From UBA1189 sp045647345 (GTDB taxonomy: Bacteria; Bacteroidota; Bacteroidia; Bacteroidales; Bacteroidaceae): 9,624 bases of DNA. A model generated the notes under the pieces. The model ran no database searches. It worked only from the letters and a program-made list of their open reading frames with translations, and was not told the origin of the DNA. Positions 1 through 6,575 of the stretch are shown one piece after another. A program made the translations under genes and the position numbers. The first letter of the stretch is position 1; every line of letters begins with the position of its first letter. The stretch lies in contig JAZRMG010000197.1 in assembly GCA_045647345.1 (NCBI GenBank), positions 1 through 9,624 on the forward strand, read 5' to 3'.

Positions 1-1044
1 ATCCTTCTGACTCTGTAAGATGAACTTGCTGGCATCCCAAGGGAGAAACATGATGGGGTTCTGTGGCTCCACATACTTGGCATCGGTCTCGCGGTTGAGT
101 TCGGCAATGCGGTCGCCTGTGGCAGCATCGTAACTCACGAGGCTACAGTCGTTCTGATCGCGGTTGAGTTCAAGGATATAGATAGTCTTAGAATCAGGGC
201 TCCATGCCACATTGGTAAGGTAACGGTCCTTAGGGGCACCAGTCTTCAGATAGACTGTCTTGCTTGTTGCTACATCATAGACACCCACCGTAACTTCGTG
301 AGAGGTCTGTCCAGCCATGGGATATTTGTCGGGCTCATGAGTAGCAATATGGGTGAAGAGGTTTACCTGGGGATAGTCGGTTACCATGCTCTGATCCATG
401 CGGTAGAAGGCGAGGCGCATGCCATCGGGGCTCCAGAAGAGTCCGCTATGAATGCCAAACTCGTCACGATGTACACTGCGACCGTATACAATCTCACGCG
501 AGCCGTCTGTAGTGAGTTGTATATCCTTGCCACCATCGGCAGGGCGGAAGTAGAGTTGGTCGCCATCGACATAGGCAGTATGGCGAGAAACGGTGTTGAA
601 GCTGCTTGCCTGTAGTTCATCGGCATTGCACTGACTCCATACCTGCTTATGCTGCTTGAAGTCGACCAGACGACGCTCACCGCCATAGTTGATGAGCACT
701 ACCGACTGATCGGCATAAGGGAAGCGGGCGCCACTGAGTGAGCGTAGCCCATTATCGGGTGTTCCGCCCAACCACTCATTAACATCGTCGAGAGTGAAGA
801 ACACCATCTCCTTACCCGTCTTCTTGTCTACGAGATAGCACTCCGACGCTTCGAGGCGTACGAGCTGGTCGCCCCACCAGGTGAGACGGCGACTTTGCGG
901 TATCATGTTGCGGTAGTTAATACCGCCAAAGTTCAAATCTTCCAATGTAAACTCCTTCATCGGTGTACTCTCTTGTGCAATAGTGTTTGTGGTGCCAAGT
1001 GTCAGCATGGCTGCAATGGCACAGATAAGATGTTTAGTATTCAT
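1..1044 (-). CDS. Secreted S9 family prolyl peptidase, PtpA/DPP4-like (partial; N-terminal 348 residues)
   Basis: This is the N-terminal part of a periplasmic or exported serine peptidase of family S9, which removes di- or tripeptides ending in proline from peptides; it would help an amino-acid-fermenting Bacteroidales use protein. Seen: a signal peptide (Lys4, hydrophobic residues 6-18, likely cut after TIA at 23), then a beta-propeller region with WSPD repeats (residues 204-207 and 281-284) and the family block VHRDEFGI (191-198) followed by LAFYRMDQSMV (211-221). The layout, including KEFTLEDL near residue 30, YPMAG at 241 and YVEP at 324, resembles from memory the Porphyromonas gingivalis prolyl tripeptidyl peptidase PtpA. 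Glu195 would then be the N-terminus-binding glutamate; DPP4 proper has two adjacent glutamates. The alpha/beta-hydrolase domain with Ser, Asp and His lies beyond base 1. The reading frame is open to the window edge. The start is the ATG before the signal peptide; no Shine-Dalgarno is visible. DPP4-type activity remains possible. Confidence 0.9.
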   Translation of the reverse strand, partial: MNTKHLICAIAAMLTLGTTNTIAQESTPMKEFTLEDLNFGGINYRNMIPQSRRLTWWGDQLVRLEASECYLVDKKTGKEMVFFTLDDVNEWLGGTPDNGLRSLSGARFPYADQSVVLINYGGERRLVDFKQHKQVWSQCNADELQASSFNTVSRHTAYVDGDQLYFRPADGGKDIQLTTDGSREIVYGRSVHRDEFGIHSGLFWSPDGMRLAFYRMDQSMVTDYPQVNLFTHIATHEPDKYPMAGQTSHEVTVGVYDVATSKTVYLKTGAPKDRYLTNVAWSPDSKTIYILELNRDQNDCSLVSYDAATGDRIAELNRETDAKYVEPQNPIMFLPWDASKFILQSQKD

Positions 1045-1123
1045 ATTGTTAATATCAATTATTATTATCTTTCTTTTGCAATCGTTCTATATTTCTGATT
1101 CAAAGCAGCAAATAAACCTCACG

Positions 1124-1142
1124 ATTTACCACAAAGGTAAAT
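1124..1142. promoter_or_regulatory. Operator-like palindrome over the peptidase -7 box
   Basis: A perfect inverted repeat, ATTTACC - ACAAA - GGTAAAT (7-bp arms, 5-base spacer), covers the whole -7 element and reaches the expected transcription start. A dimeric regulator bound here would block the promoter. No such regulator is encoded in the window. The TACCTTTG half is constrained by the promoter itself, so part of the symmetry may be chance. Confidence 0.35.
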
Positions 1143-1163
1143 AAATTCTTTGCAAGCCACAAC
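1132..1163 (-). promoter_or_regulatory. Promoter of the S9 peptidase gene
   Basis: On the minus strand the sequence reads GTTG (1160-1163), 20 bases, then TACCTTTG (1132-1139). This fits the Bacteroidota sigma-70 pattern TTTG / TAnnTTTG with one mismatch in the -33 box. The expected start of transcription is near 1126, giving a leader of about 80 bases rich in A and T. It lies downstream of the mdh terminator, so the peptidase is probably its own transcription unit. Confidence 0.65.
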
Positions 1164-1234
1164 ACCTCCTCTTAAAAAGAAGACAAGAGCACAAAATACC
1201 ATACGACGCAAAGAGGAGATATAAATAGCGATAT

Positions 1235-1266
1235 GAAAAATAGCGAAGGCTTGAGACCTCCGCTAT
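1235..1266 (-). terminator. Intrinsic terminator of mdh
   Basis: Read on the minus strand, ATAGCGGAGG and CCTTCGCTAT (1257-1266 and 1240-1249) form a 10-bp stem with one G-U pair and a 7-base loop, followed by a run of five T (complement of 1236-1240). It starts about 36 bases after the mdh stop codon and separates mdh from the peptidase gene. Confidence 0.75.
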
Positions 1267-1302
1267 AACACATAGGCTATTGCAAATACCTACAACTAGT
1301 AA

Positions 1303-2292
1303 TCAAGCCAAGTTAGGGTTCAAGGTCGACCACTCGCTCACGGGAGGAATGATGCCGAGGTTGATGATCTCGTCGCGCATCACCTGGAGGTGTGCGTATG
1401 AAGCGTCGAGAGCAGCCATCTCCTCTGCTGTACCGGTAACCTCACCGAAGTGTACGCCAGTAGCATCCATTACGGTAGGCATAGCCATGAGCACGTTCTT
1501 GTACTTCTCGTTGTTTACGTAGCAACCAGCGGGCCAGTGGAACTCAGCGCCACCCATAGCAGCCTCAATCATCTTAACTGACTGGTATGCGGGGCTCTGG
1601 AATGATGAACGGCCACGGAGCTTGATGATGCGTGAACCACCCTGGATGGTGTTGTGCTTGATCTCGGCCCACTTCTCGTCAGAGATCTCAAACTCTGAGA
1701 GAGGCTTGCCATCAACAGTGATCTTAGAAGCGAACACGGCCATAGCCTCACCATGACCGCCATAGGTGCGGGCACCCTCAACCTTGTACTGGGGAACACC
1801 TACTGCCTCGGCGATAGCCTGCTGCAGACGTGTAGAGTCGAGAGCTGCAAGTGATGTGAGCTGGTTGGGCTTCAAGCCTGAACGGATAAGTGCTGTGAGA
1901 GCTGTTACGTCGGCGGGGTTGAAGATTACCACTACGTGCTTTACATCGGGGCAGTACTTCTTGATGTTGTCACCAAACTCAGCTGCAATCTGGCAGTTGC
2001 CCTTGAGGAGGTCCTCACGGGTCATACCCTCCTTACGGGGAGCACCACCTGAAGAGATGATATACTTAGCACCAGTGAAAGCCTCTTCGGGGTCGATAGT
2101 CCAAGTGATGTTTGCACCTTCGAAAGCGCAGTGAGCCATCTCCTCAGCTACACCGTTCACACCGGGGCCATAGATGTCGTAAAGGCAGATGTTGGGAGTA
2201 AGACCAAGCATCAAAGCTGTCTGAGCCATGTTAGAACCGATCATACCGCCGGCACCTACAATCACGAGTTTCTCGTCTGTCAAAAACTTCAT
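1303..2292 (-). CDS. mdh: Malate dehydrogenase (NAD-dependent)
   Basis: Oxidises malate to oxaloacetate with NAD, or works in reverse; in fermenting Bacteroidales it is usually taken to run towards malate on the way to fumarate and succinate. Cytoplasmic. Seen: complete 329-residue protein of usual length, with the Rossmann loop GAGGMIGS at 13-20, an acidic Asp39 after the second strand (favouring NAD over NADP), the mobile substrate loop with Arg86 and Arg92 (APRKEGMTRED), Asn125 in FNPAD, Asp152 and Arg155 in LDSTR, and the catalytic His180 in GGHGE. These are the standard lactate/malate dehydrogenase residues; the Arg-rich loop APRKEGMTR favours malate over lactate. The start ATG follows an A-rich stretch (AAAAAGAAAAAG) rather than a Shine-Dalgarno. 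It is monocistronic, with its own promoter and terminator. Confidence 0.95.
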   Translation of the reverse strand: MKFLTDEKLVIVGAGGMIGSNMAQTALMLGLTPNICLYDIYGPGVNGVAEEMAHCAFEGANITWTIDPEEAFTGAKYIISSGGAPRKEGMTREDLLKGNCQIAAEFGDNIKKYCPDVKHVVVIFNPADVTALTALIRSGLKPNQLTSLAALDSTRLQQAIAEAVGVPQYKVEGARTYGGHGEAMAVFASKITVDGKPLSEFEISDEKWAEIKHNTIQGGSRIIKLRGRSSFQSPAYQSVKMIEAAMGGAEFHWPAGCYVNNEKYKNVLMAMPTVMDATGVHFGEVTGTAEEMAALDASYAHLQVMRDEIINLGIIPPVSEWSTLNPNLA

Positions 2293-2343
2293 AATCTTTT
2301 TCTTTTTATAGAGTTAAACAAATATTGCACGTCCAATGCGACA

Positions 2344-2375
2344 CAAAATTAGTGTAAGGAGAGCGAAAAAACAAA
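2344..2375 (-). promoter_or_regulatory. Promoter of mdh
   Basis: On the minus strand TTTG (2372-2375), 20 bases, then TAATTTTG (2344-2351): a full match to the Bacteroidota consensus TTTG / TAnnTTTG. The transcript should begin near 2338, with a leader of about 45 bases before the mdh ATG. A second -7-like string (TAAATTTG, 2372-2379) overlaps the -33 box but has no -33 box of its own. Confidence 0.75.
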
Positions 2376-2406
2376 TTTAATCATACCTTTGTCATAAATT
2401 TCTATA

Positions 2407-2486
2407 AGAAGCTGTTTGGATTTTATCGTTAATAAGTTTTATGTTGTACTTTTCTGTTTATTTGAAATAGAATCCAAATAGTTTCT
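2407..2486 (+). repeat. Imperfect 20-bp inverted repeat in the leader of the first Stealth gene
   Basis: Arms at 2407-2426 and 2467-2486 surround a 40-base AT-rich centre. Seventeen of 20 positions pair as Watson-Crick. The other three (2423/2470, 2414/2479, 2411/2482) are T-G or G-T, so a plus-strand RNA can form an unbroken 20-bp helix while a minus-strand RNA would have three A-C mismatches. It ends 20 bases before the Stealth start codon. It may be an mRNA leader hairpin, the ends of a small mobile-element remnant, or the borders of a small invertible segment. No target-site duplication is seen at the borders. I find no convincing plus-strand promoter here: TACCTTTG at 2384-2391 matches a -7 box but has no -33 partner, and TACTTTTC (2447-2454) within the centre is one base off. 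Confidence 0.75.
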
Positions 2487-2506
2487 AAAAGCAGTACGAG
2501 CGCACC

Positions 2507-3475
2507 ATGAACATCGACATCGTATACTTATGGGTCGACGGCAACGACCCCGTGTGGCGAGCCAAGAAGGAGGCTTTCGAGCAAGGTATGTCCTATAACA
2601 CCAGCGAAGCCCTTGCCGAAGCACGTTTTGTGGACAATGACGAACTGAAGTATTCGCTACGCTCGATAGAGCAGTTTGCACCATGGATACACCACATCTA
2701 CATCGTCACTGATGGACAAGTTCCCTCGTGGATTGACCTCACCAATGAGCGTATCAACATTATAGAGCACAAAGAGATAATGCCACGCGAGGCGCTACCC
2801 TCATTTAGTTCAACTGCCATAGAATGGTGTATCGACAATATTCCAGGCTTATCAGAATATTTTCTTCTTGCCAACGATGACACTTTTATCGGGCGCGAAG
2901 CTACGCCCATGGATTTCTACACACTTGACGGATATCCTATCGTGCGCCTAAGGAAACGGCACAAAAGCAAGAAAAGTGCTGAAACGCAATACATGAAGAC
3001 CTTATTCAAGTCACAAAAGGTTATCGAAAAAATGTTTGGCCAAAACTATAGCTATATACCGCATCACAATATCGACGCTTACCGGCTGAGCGACTTCAAG
3101 GCATGCAAGACCCTGTTTGCCGAGGAGGTAGAACAGACAATATGCCGTCACATCCGACACGAAGAGGACTTACAGCGAGCCACTATTCTATACTATGCGA
3201 TGGCAATCGGGCATGGCAAGATGAAACTGATGGGACGCTACAACAAGAAGATATCCCTCGGAAATCGCATCAAAGGGACATTGCAAGGACGATTCTACTA
3301 TGACTCGCGCAGCATCAGCATTACCGAGAAGGATATACGCCGCACCATCAATCGCTATAATCCCCTGCTCTTCTGCCTTAACGACAACGAGCACGCCACA
3401 GAGGAGGACCGACAACGGGCGCGCCTTTTCTTGGAGCAGATGTTTCCTGAGAAGTCGGCATTCGAGCTAGCGTAA
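2507..3475 (+). CDS. Stealth-family sugar-phosphate transferase (first copy)
   Basis: Stealth proteins transfer a sugar 1-phosphate from a nucleotide sugar to a glycan hydroxyl, making phosphodiester-linked capsules or surface glycans; the family includes bacterial capsule polymerases and the human GlcNAc-1-phosphotransferase. Seen in this 322-residue protein: conserved region 1, IVYLWVDGNDP (5-15); region 2 from Arg40 through ELKYSLRSIEQFAPW (46-60), IYIVTDGQVPSW and IPGLSEYFLLANDD (112-125, with N123-D124-D125); a region-3-like block with His186 and His187 in YIPHHNIDAY; and region 4, FCLNDN (289-294), ending MFPEKSAFE (312-320). All four regions look intact. There is no signal peptide or membrane segment, so it is probably cytoplasmic. 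The start is the ATG just before MNIDIVY; no Shine-Dalgarno is seen. Its 3' end overlaps the converging glycosyltransferase by 9 bases. The sugar donor and acceptor cannot be read from sequence. Confidence 0.88.
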   Translation: MNIDIVYLWVDGNDPVWRAKKEAFEQGMSYNTSEALAEARFVDNDELKYSLRSIEQFAPWIHHIYIVTDGQVPSWIDLTNERINIIEHKEIMPREALPSFSSTAIEWCIDNIPGLSEYFLLANDDTFIGREATPMDFYTLDGYPIVRLRKRHKSKKSAETQYMKTLFKSQKVIEKMFGQNYSYIPHHNIDAYRLSDFKACKTLFAEEVEQTICRHIRHEEDLQRATILYYAMAIGHGKMKLMGRYNKKISLGNRIKGTLQGRFYYDSRSISITEKDIRRTINRYNPLLFCLNDNEHATEEDRQRARLFLEQMFPEKSAFELA

Positions 3476-4453
3476 TTTCTTCAATATATTACCGACTGAT
3501 TTATAAGCATACATCAAGCGATAGTATCCTATGCATGAAAGATAAAGCCGATAACGGCGGTGCCATGCAATGCCGCGATTACAGCGAATCTGATGGCGGT
3601 AACAATAGGTCAGTTGCTTGAACTGAGCCGAGGTAAATACACCGCCATTAAAGGCACGGCGCACAAGATTGTGTACCATACGATTCTCGACACGGGAATA
3701 AAGTGTATGACCTTGCATCATTGTCAAGCAATAGTCCATAAGGCGACTCTCGCGTTCAAAATCACTGATGCTATAGGTATGCGTGAGCGAGGTACTACAG
3801 GCATCCTGTACGTAGTGGTAGTAAGCTACGGGAAGATAGGTAACGCGCAGTTCCTCATGGCGAAAGAGCGAAAGACTCACGTAGAAATCCTCACCATGGG
3901 ATACATCTGAAGGAATCTGTACCCCATACTTACTGTAACAACTATGGCGTATCAACTTGTTAGCAAGACTGGGACTGATGCGACGATATTCCAGTAACTC
4001 GGCAAGCACATTCATAGTATCCAAACTTGTAGGTCGCTGCAATCTCCGCTTAAGCGGCTTACGTCCTTCATAGTCGTAGTAAAAATCACAAATCACCACG
4101 TCGGCATCCTCTTGCTTAGCTTTCTGATACAACTCCTCCAACATTGTCGGTTCTACCCAGTCATCAGCATCCACTTGGATGGAATATTCACCCTTAGCAA
4201 GATTGATTCCTACCATACGGGTAGCCGCTACGCCCTCATTGGCTTTGTGCACTACACTGATACGAGCATCCTTGACGGCATATTCGTCACATATTGTACC
4301 ACTGCGATCGGAACTACCATCGTCGACAAGTATCAATTCAATATCTCGCAACGACTGGTTCAATATACTTTCAATGCAACGAGCAATACCACGCTCTGCA
4401 TTGTACACCGGCACAATAACTGAAACCAATGGTTGACCGAAAATGGCATTCAT
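3467..4453 (-). CDS. Family 2 glycosyltransferase
   Basis: Transfers a sugar from a nucleotide donor to a surface glycan under assembly, at the cytoplasmic side of the inner membrane. With the chosen start the protein has 328 residues: a GT-A domain opens with PLVSVIVPVYNAE (8-20), has VDDGSSDRS (43-51), ANEGVAATR (71-79) and the metal-binding VDADDW (94-99), and continues to HGEDFYVSLSLF (186-197), where the ED pair is typical of GT2 enzymes. The usual NxGxxxARNxG string has Met in place of the second Asn. The C-terminal 100 residues are basic and rich in Tyr and Arg, without a clear membrane helix. The ATG at 4453 is preferred over one 30 bases upstream because it overlaps the Stealth stop codon as ATGA, a translational-coupling arrangement. 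Last gene of a three-gene operon; its 3' end overlaps the opposing Stealth gene. Donor sugar unknown. Confidence 0.88.
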   Translation of the reverse strand: MNAIFGQPLVSVIVPVYNAERGIARCIESILNQSLRDIELILVDDGSSDRSGTICDEYAVKDARISVVHKANEGVAATRMVGINLAKGEYSIQVDADDWVEPTMLEELYQKAKQEDADVVICDFYYDYEGRKPLKRRLQRPTSLDTMNVLAELLEYRRISPSLANKLIRHSCYSKYGVQIPSDVSHGEDFYVSLSLFRHEELRVTYLPVAYYHYVQDACSTSLTHTYSISDFERESRLMDYCLTMMQGHTLYSRVENRMVHNLVRRAFNGGVFTSAQFKQLTYCYRHQIRCNRGIAWHRRYRLYLSCIGYYRLMYAYKSVGNILKKLR

Positions 4454-5415
4454 AGTACTATGTCTAGTTTCTGGGTTATCCACTGCTTGAACATCTCCTG
4501 TTCCTCTACAGTCGTCTCGCTCAATGAGTTGATACAGCCAAACGTCAAGCGCTTATTGGCATCTGCCTCAGCAAGTTTGCGAGCCATATAATTATCGGTC
4601 CTCTTTGACGAGGGTTTGAGAAAACAGGTAAGCCCTTTGGGAGAACGCACTTTGAGTTTACCATCACGATGACCGCTTACGTAGAAGAGCGTAGGCGAAC
4701 TGAACTGCGAAGGTTCACGGAAACGATAACGTATATTGCTATCAAGCAGGTCGGGATGCTCAGCATAAAATTGCTCATACCATGTGCGGCGCATAGGCAC
4801 TGGCGCATGGGGGAAGAGGTAGAAGTGGCTGGAATGCAATATGTCGGCAGCATTGAGCATAGGATCTTTGTGTCCAAACACCTTATGTTTCTTTCCTAAA
4901 TGTTTCCCCCAACGCAGCAAGCGTGCCCATAGCGCAGGGAAGCGCTCGGCATAGATGTAGGTTTTGTCGTCCTCAAACCACATATTCTCTTCCACAGGTG
5001 AGGTCAAGAAGACATCGTCGTTGAAATAGAGGAAGCTATCGCTCAGGCCAGGTATACGCCATAGCATAGTGGAAATGGCCAATGAGTTGAAGGTGGGGAG
5101 ATATTGCTCATATCCACGGAACAGCACCGTATGGTCTATCAGCTCGATAGGTATCTTATTGTCGGGGAAGTTGCGAGCCACAAACTCATCTACATGCGGA
5201 TTCTGACTATCGGTGACAATAAATATCTTACGTACCCACGGCGCATAGCGCAGTATAGAGGCTACACAATAATATATCTCGCCCGTAGACTTGTAACGTG
5301 CTTCACCGGCAACATCATCAAAGTTCACCTCCTTGTTCGGTGTGAGATAAGCCGCCTTCTTACGCTTATGCATGGGGTCGTCACCATCCACCCAAGCAAT
5401 TACAACATCTGTCAT
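4450..5415 (-). CDS. Stealth-family sugar-phosphate transferase (second copy)
   Basis: A second predicted sugar-1-phosphate transferase, 321 residues. Region 1 is VVIAWVDGDDP (4-14). Region 2 runs from Arg40 through APWVRKIFIVTDSQNP (58-73), LPTFNSLAI (106-114) and IPGLSDSFLYFNDDVFL (121-137). Region 3 appears as LFPHAPVPMRRTWYEQF (200-216, His203) and RFREPSQFSSPTLFY (231-245). Region 4 is changed: CINS (294-297) stands where the first copy has CLND, and the FP..S.FE tail is absent. The two copies are clearly different outside regions 1 and 2, so they are not a recent duplication and probably act on different substrates. It lies 11 bases after the upstream glycosyltransferase and overlaps the next by 4 bases (ATGA), so the three are very likely co-transcribed. 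No membrane segment or signal peptide. Whether the altered region 4 still supports catalysis is open. Confidence 0.87.
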   Translation of the reverse strand: MTDVVIAWVDGDDPMHKRKKAAYLTPNKEVNFDDVAGEARYKSTGEIYYCVASILRYAPWVRKIFIVTDSQNPHVDEFVARNFPDNKIPIELIDHTVLFRGYEQYLPTFNSLAISTMLWRIPGLSDSFLYFNDDVFLTSPVEENMWFEDDKTYIYAERFPALWARLLRWGKHLGKKHKVFGHKDPMLNAADILHSSHFYLFPHAPVPMRRTWYEQFYAEHPDLLDSNIRYRFREPSQFSSPTLFYVSGHRDGKLKVRSPKGLTCFLKPSSKRTDNYMARKLAEADANKRLTFGCINSLSETTVEEQEMFKQWITQKLDIVL

Positions 5416-5426
5416 AGTGCAATACT

Positions 5427-6263
5427 TTATAATACGTTCTTAAATCTGTCGGGAATACGCACCACCACCTTGCAGGACGGATTCCATGGCTTGTTCCATG
5501 CAAAGATTTGGCGTATCCACTGCTGAACAAAGCGCATACGGGGTATAGTCTTGTTCCAATCTCGAGCTTTCTTCTCTGTCACTATCCACGTAGTCTTGGC
5601 TCTACGGTGAAGATGTTTCTCCCATCCGGCATTGAGCAGATCAGAGTTACTCAGCTGCCGTTTCATCATCTCATAGTCAAATCCGCCCAAATGGAAGAGG
5701 TACAACTCGGGGGCAATGTGATAATCATGCCCTTTTACCCGATGAAAGCCAGAGCCCCATTGCAATGGACGCGCCAGGATGGAAGCTTTGGTGTAACGCG
5801 AAGAAAGATAGGCATAGCTGCGCTGAGAGAGCAAAGGACGAGAGCCGTCAATAGGCTTCTCAAGGTCAAGATGCTGACCAACGTCCACACCTAATGCAGA
5901 CATGCAATACTTGATATTTCTACTGCTGAGATATTCGGGGAGTGTCTGTCCCAACTTGGGGTCAACAATCAAGAATTCATCCACATCTGTACCGATAACA
6001 AGGTCATATCCCTGTTCAAACAAAAGGGCGGCCCGAGAAGAAAGAAAGTTGATTCGTCCCTTATCAGACTTTGCCACATTGCCTGCAACACGAGGACGAA
6101 GTTCCGTGTACACTCCTTCACAGAAGTCGGGCACCTGCTGGTCTTCACCATCGAAATAGACACGCAGATTCTCTTTGCCCAGTTGATTGCCGTAATACTC
6201 CACCCATCGACGAAGATAGAACTCGTCATTGCGAACCATCGTCATTGCACAAATCTTCTTCAT
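5427..6263 (-). CDS. GT2-like glycosyltransferase (Glyco_tranf_2_4 type)
   Basis: Probable glycosyltransferase of 278 residues with a GT-A fold. It begins KKICAMTMVRNDEFYLRRWV (2-21), the opening of the Glyco_tranf_2_4 / GT92-like group, followed by VYFDGEDQ (35-42), the metal-binding GTDVDEF (91-97, Asp93 and Asp95), FHRVKGHDYH (173-182) and LFHLGGFDYEMM (189-200), where His residues are typical of the group. A longer reading to 6359 would add 32 hydrophobic residues, but the best promoter (6284-6314) lies inside that stretch, so the true start must be 6275 or 6263; Met at 6263 directly precedes the domain. First gene of a minus-strand operon with the second Stealth gene and the classical GT2 gene. 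It presumably builds the acceptor on which the Stealth enzyme acts; the sugar specificity is unknown. Confidence 0.82.
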   Translation of the reverse strand: MKKICAMTMVRNDEFYLRRWVEYYGNQLGKENLRVYFDGEDQQVPDFCEGVYTELRPRVAGNVAKSDKGRINFLSSRAALLFEQGYDLVIGTDVDEFLIVDPKLGQTLPEYLSSRNIKYCMSALGVDVGQHLDLEKPIDGSRPLLSQRSYAYLSSRYTKASILARPLQWGSGFHRVKGHDYHIAPELYLFHLGGFDYEMMKRQLSNSDLLNAGWEKHLHRRAKTTWIVTEKKARDWNKTIPRMRFVQQWIRQIFAWNKPWNPSCKVVVRIPDRFKNVL

Positions 6264-6283
6264 AACTTCAACCATTACTACGA

Positions 6284-6314
6284 CAAAGATAGTACAAAGC
6301 AAATGAAAAACAAA
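6284..6314 (-). promoter_or_regulatory. Promoter of the glycosyltransferase/Stealth operon
   Basis: On the minus strand TTTG (6311-6314), 19 bases, TATCTTTG (6284-6291): a full match to the Bacteroidota consensus. Transcription should start around 6278, giving a short leader of about 15 bases before the ATG at 6263. This placement rules out the longer open reading frame beginning at 6359. Confidence 0.75.
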
Positions 6315-6396
6315 CCACAACAGGTAAAAATAAGGAAAAGCATTTTCTTTGTTGAACAAATTAGAATTATATTAGATTAGATTTATCAAGCCATAA

Positions 6397-6427
6397 TTTG
6401 CCATTTATCAAAAAATCAGTACTTTTG
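6397..6427 (+). promoter_or_regulatory. Promoter of the LpxL-type acyltransferase gene
   Basis: TTTG (6397-6400), 19 bases, TACTTTTG (6420-6427): a full match to the Bacteroidota consensus. The predicted start near 6434 gives an unusually long leader of about 140 bases before the acyltransferase ATG, leaving room for leader-based control. Confidence 0.75.
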
Positions 6428-6440
6428 TATAATCACACAT

Positions 6441-6545
6441 ATGCCTAATATAAATATAACATCACACAATAGCAAACTTAACCTATTTACCGCAAGCCCA
6501 TGTGAGAACGATTGTGTCGAAGAGAATAAAAACGGATTTTATTAA
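6441..6545 (+). CDS. Possible 34-residue leader peptide or small protein
   Basis: An ATG eight bases or so after the predicted transcription start opens a 34-codon frame that ends 30 bases before the acyltransferase ATG. The product would be polar (rich in Asn) with two cysteines in SPCENDCVEEN. It has no ribosome-binding site, so translation would need a near-leaderless mechanism. I do not recognise the peptide. In AT-rich DNA a frame of this length can arise by chance. Confidence 0.15.
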   Translation: MPNINITSHNSKLNLFTASPCENDCVEENKNGFY

Positions 6546-6575
6546 ATTGAATACCTCAAACTACTATTTGAATTA

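Larger units (their letters stand above)
6264..6575. other. Divergent intergenic region between the glycan operon and the acyltransferase gene
   Basis: About 310 AT-rich bases between two genes transcribed away from each other. It holds the minus-strand operon promoter (6284-6314), the plus-strand acyltransferase promoter (6397-6427), and between them roughly 80 bases of AT-rich sequence with no obvious structure. The long acyltransferase leader (about 6434-6575) contains a possible 34-codon reading frame (6441-6545), two copies of ATCACACA (6432-6439 and 6461-6468) and a 7-bp inverted repeat, ACACAAT (6464-6470) with ATTGTGT (6511-6517). No tRNA or recognised riboswitch is seen. Confidence 0.6.

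Noticed and set aside
1166..1218. Inverted repeat CTCCTCTT (1166-1173) with AAGAGGAG (1211-1218)
   Set aside because: Eight-base arms 37 bases apart in purine-rich DNA with no T run after them; not convincing as a terminator or operator.
1766..2134. 122-codon plus-strand reading frame
   Set aside because: Antisense to mdh over its conserved substrate loop and LDSTR motif; a shadow frame.
4454..4483. Ten-residue N-terminal extension of the classical GT2 protein
   Set aside because: It would overlap the upstream Stealth gene by 34 bases, and the sequence before MNAIFG is not part of the GT2 domain. The ATGA-coupled start is simpler.
6432..6468. Two ATCACACA direct repeats as a CRISPR or binding-site array
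   Set aside because: Only two short copies and no regular spacing; likely chance in AT-rich DNA.
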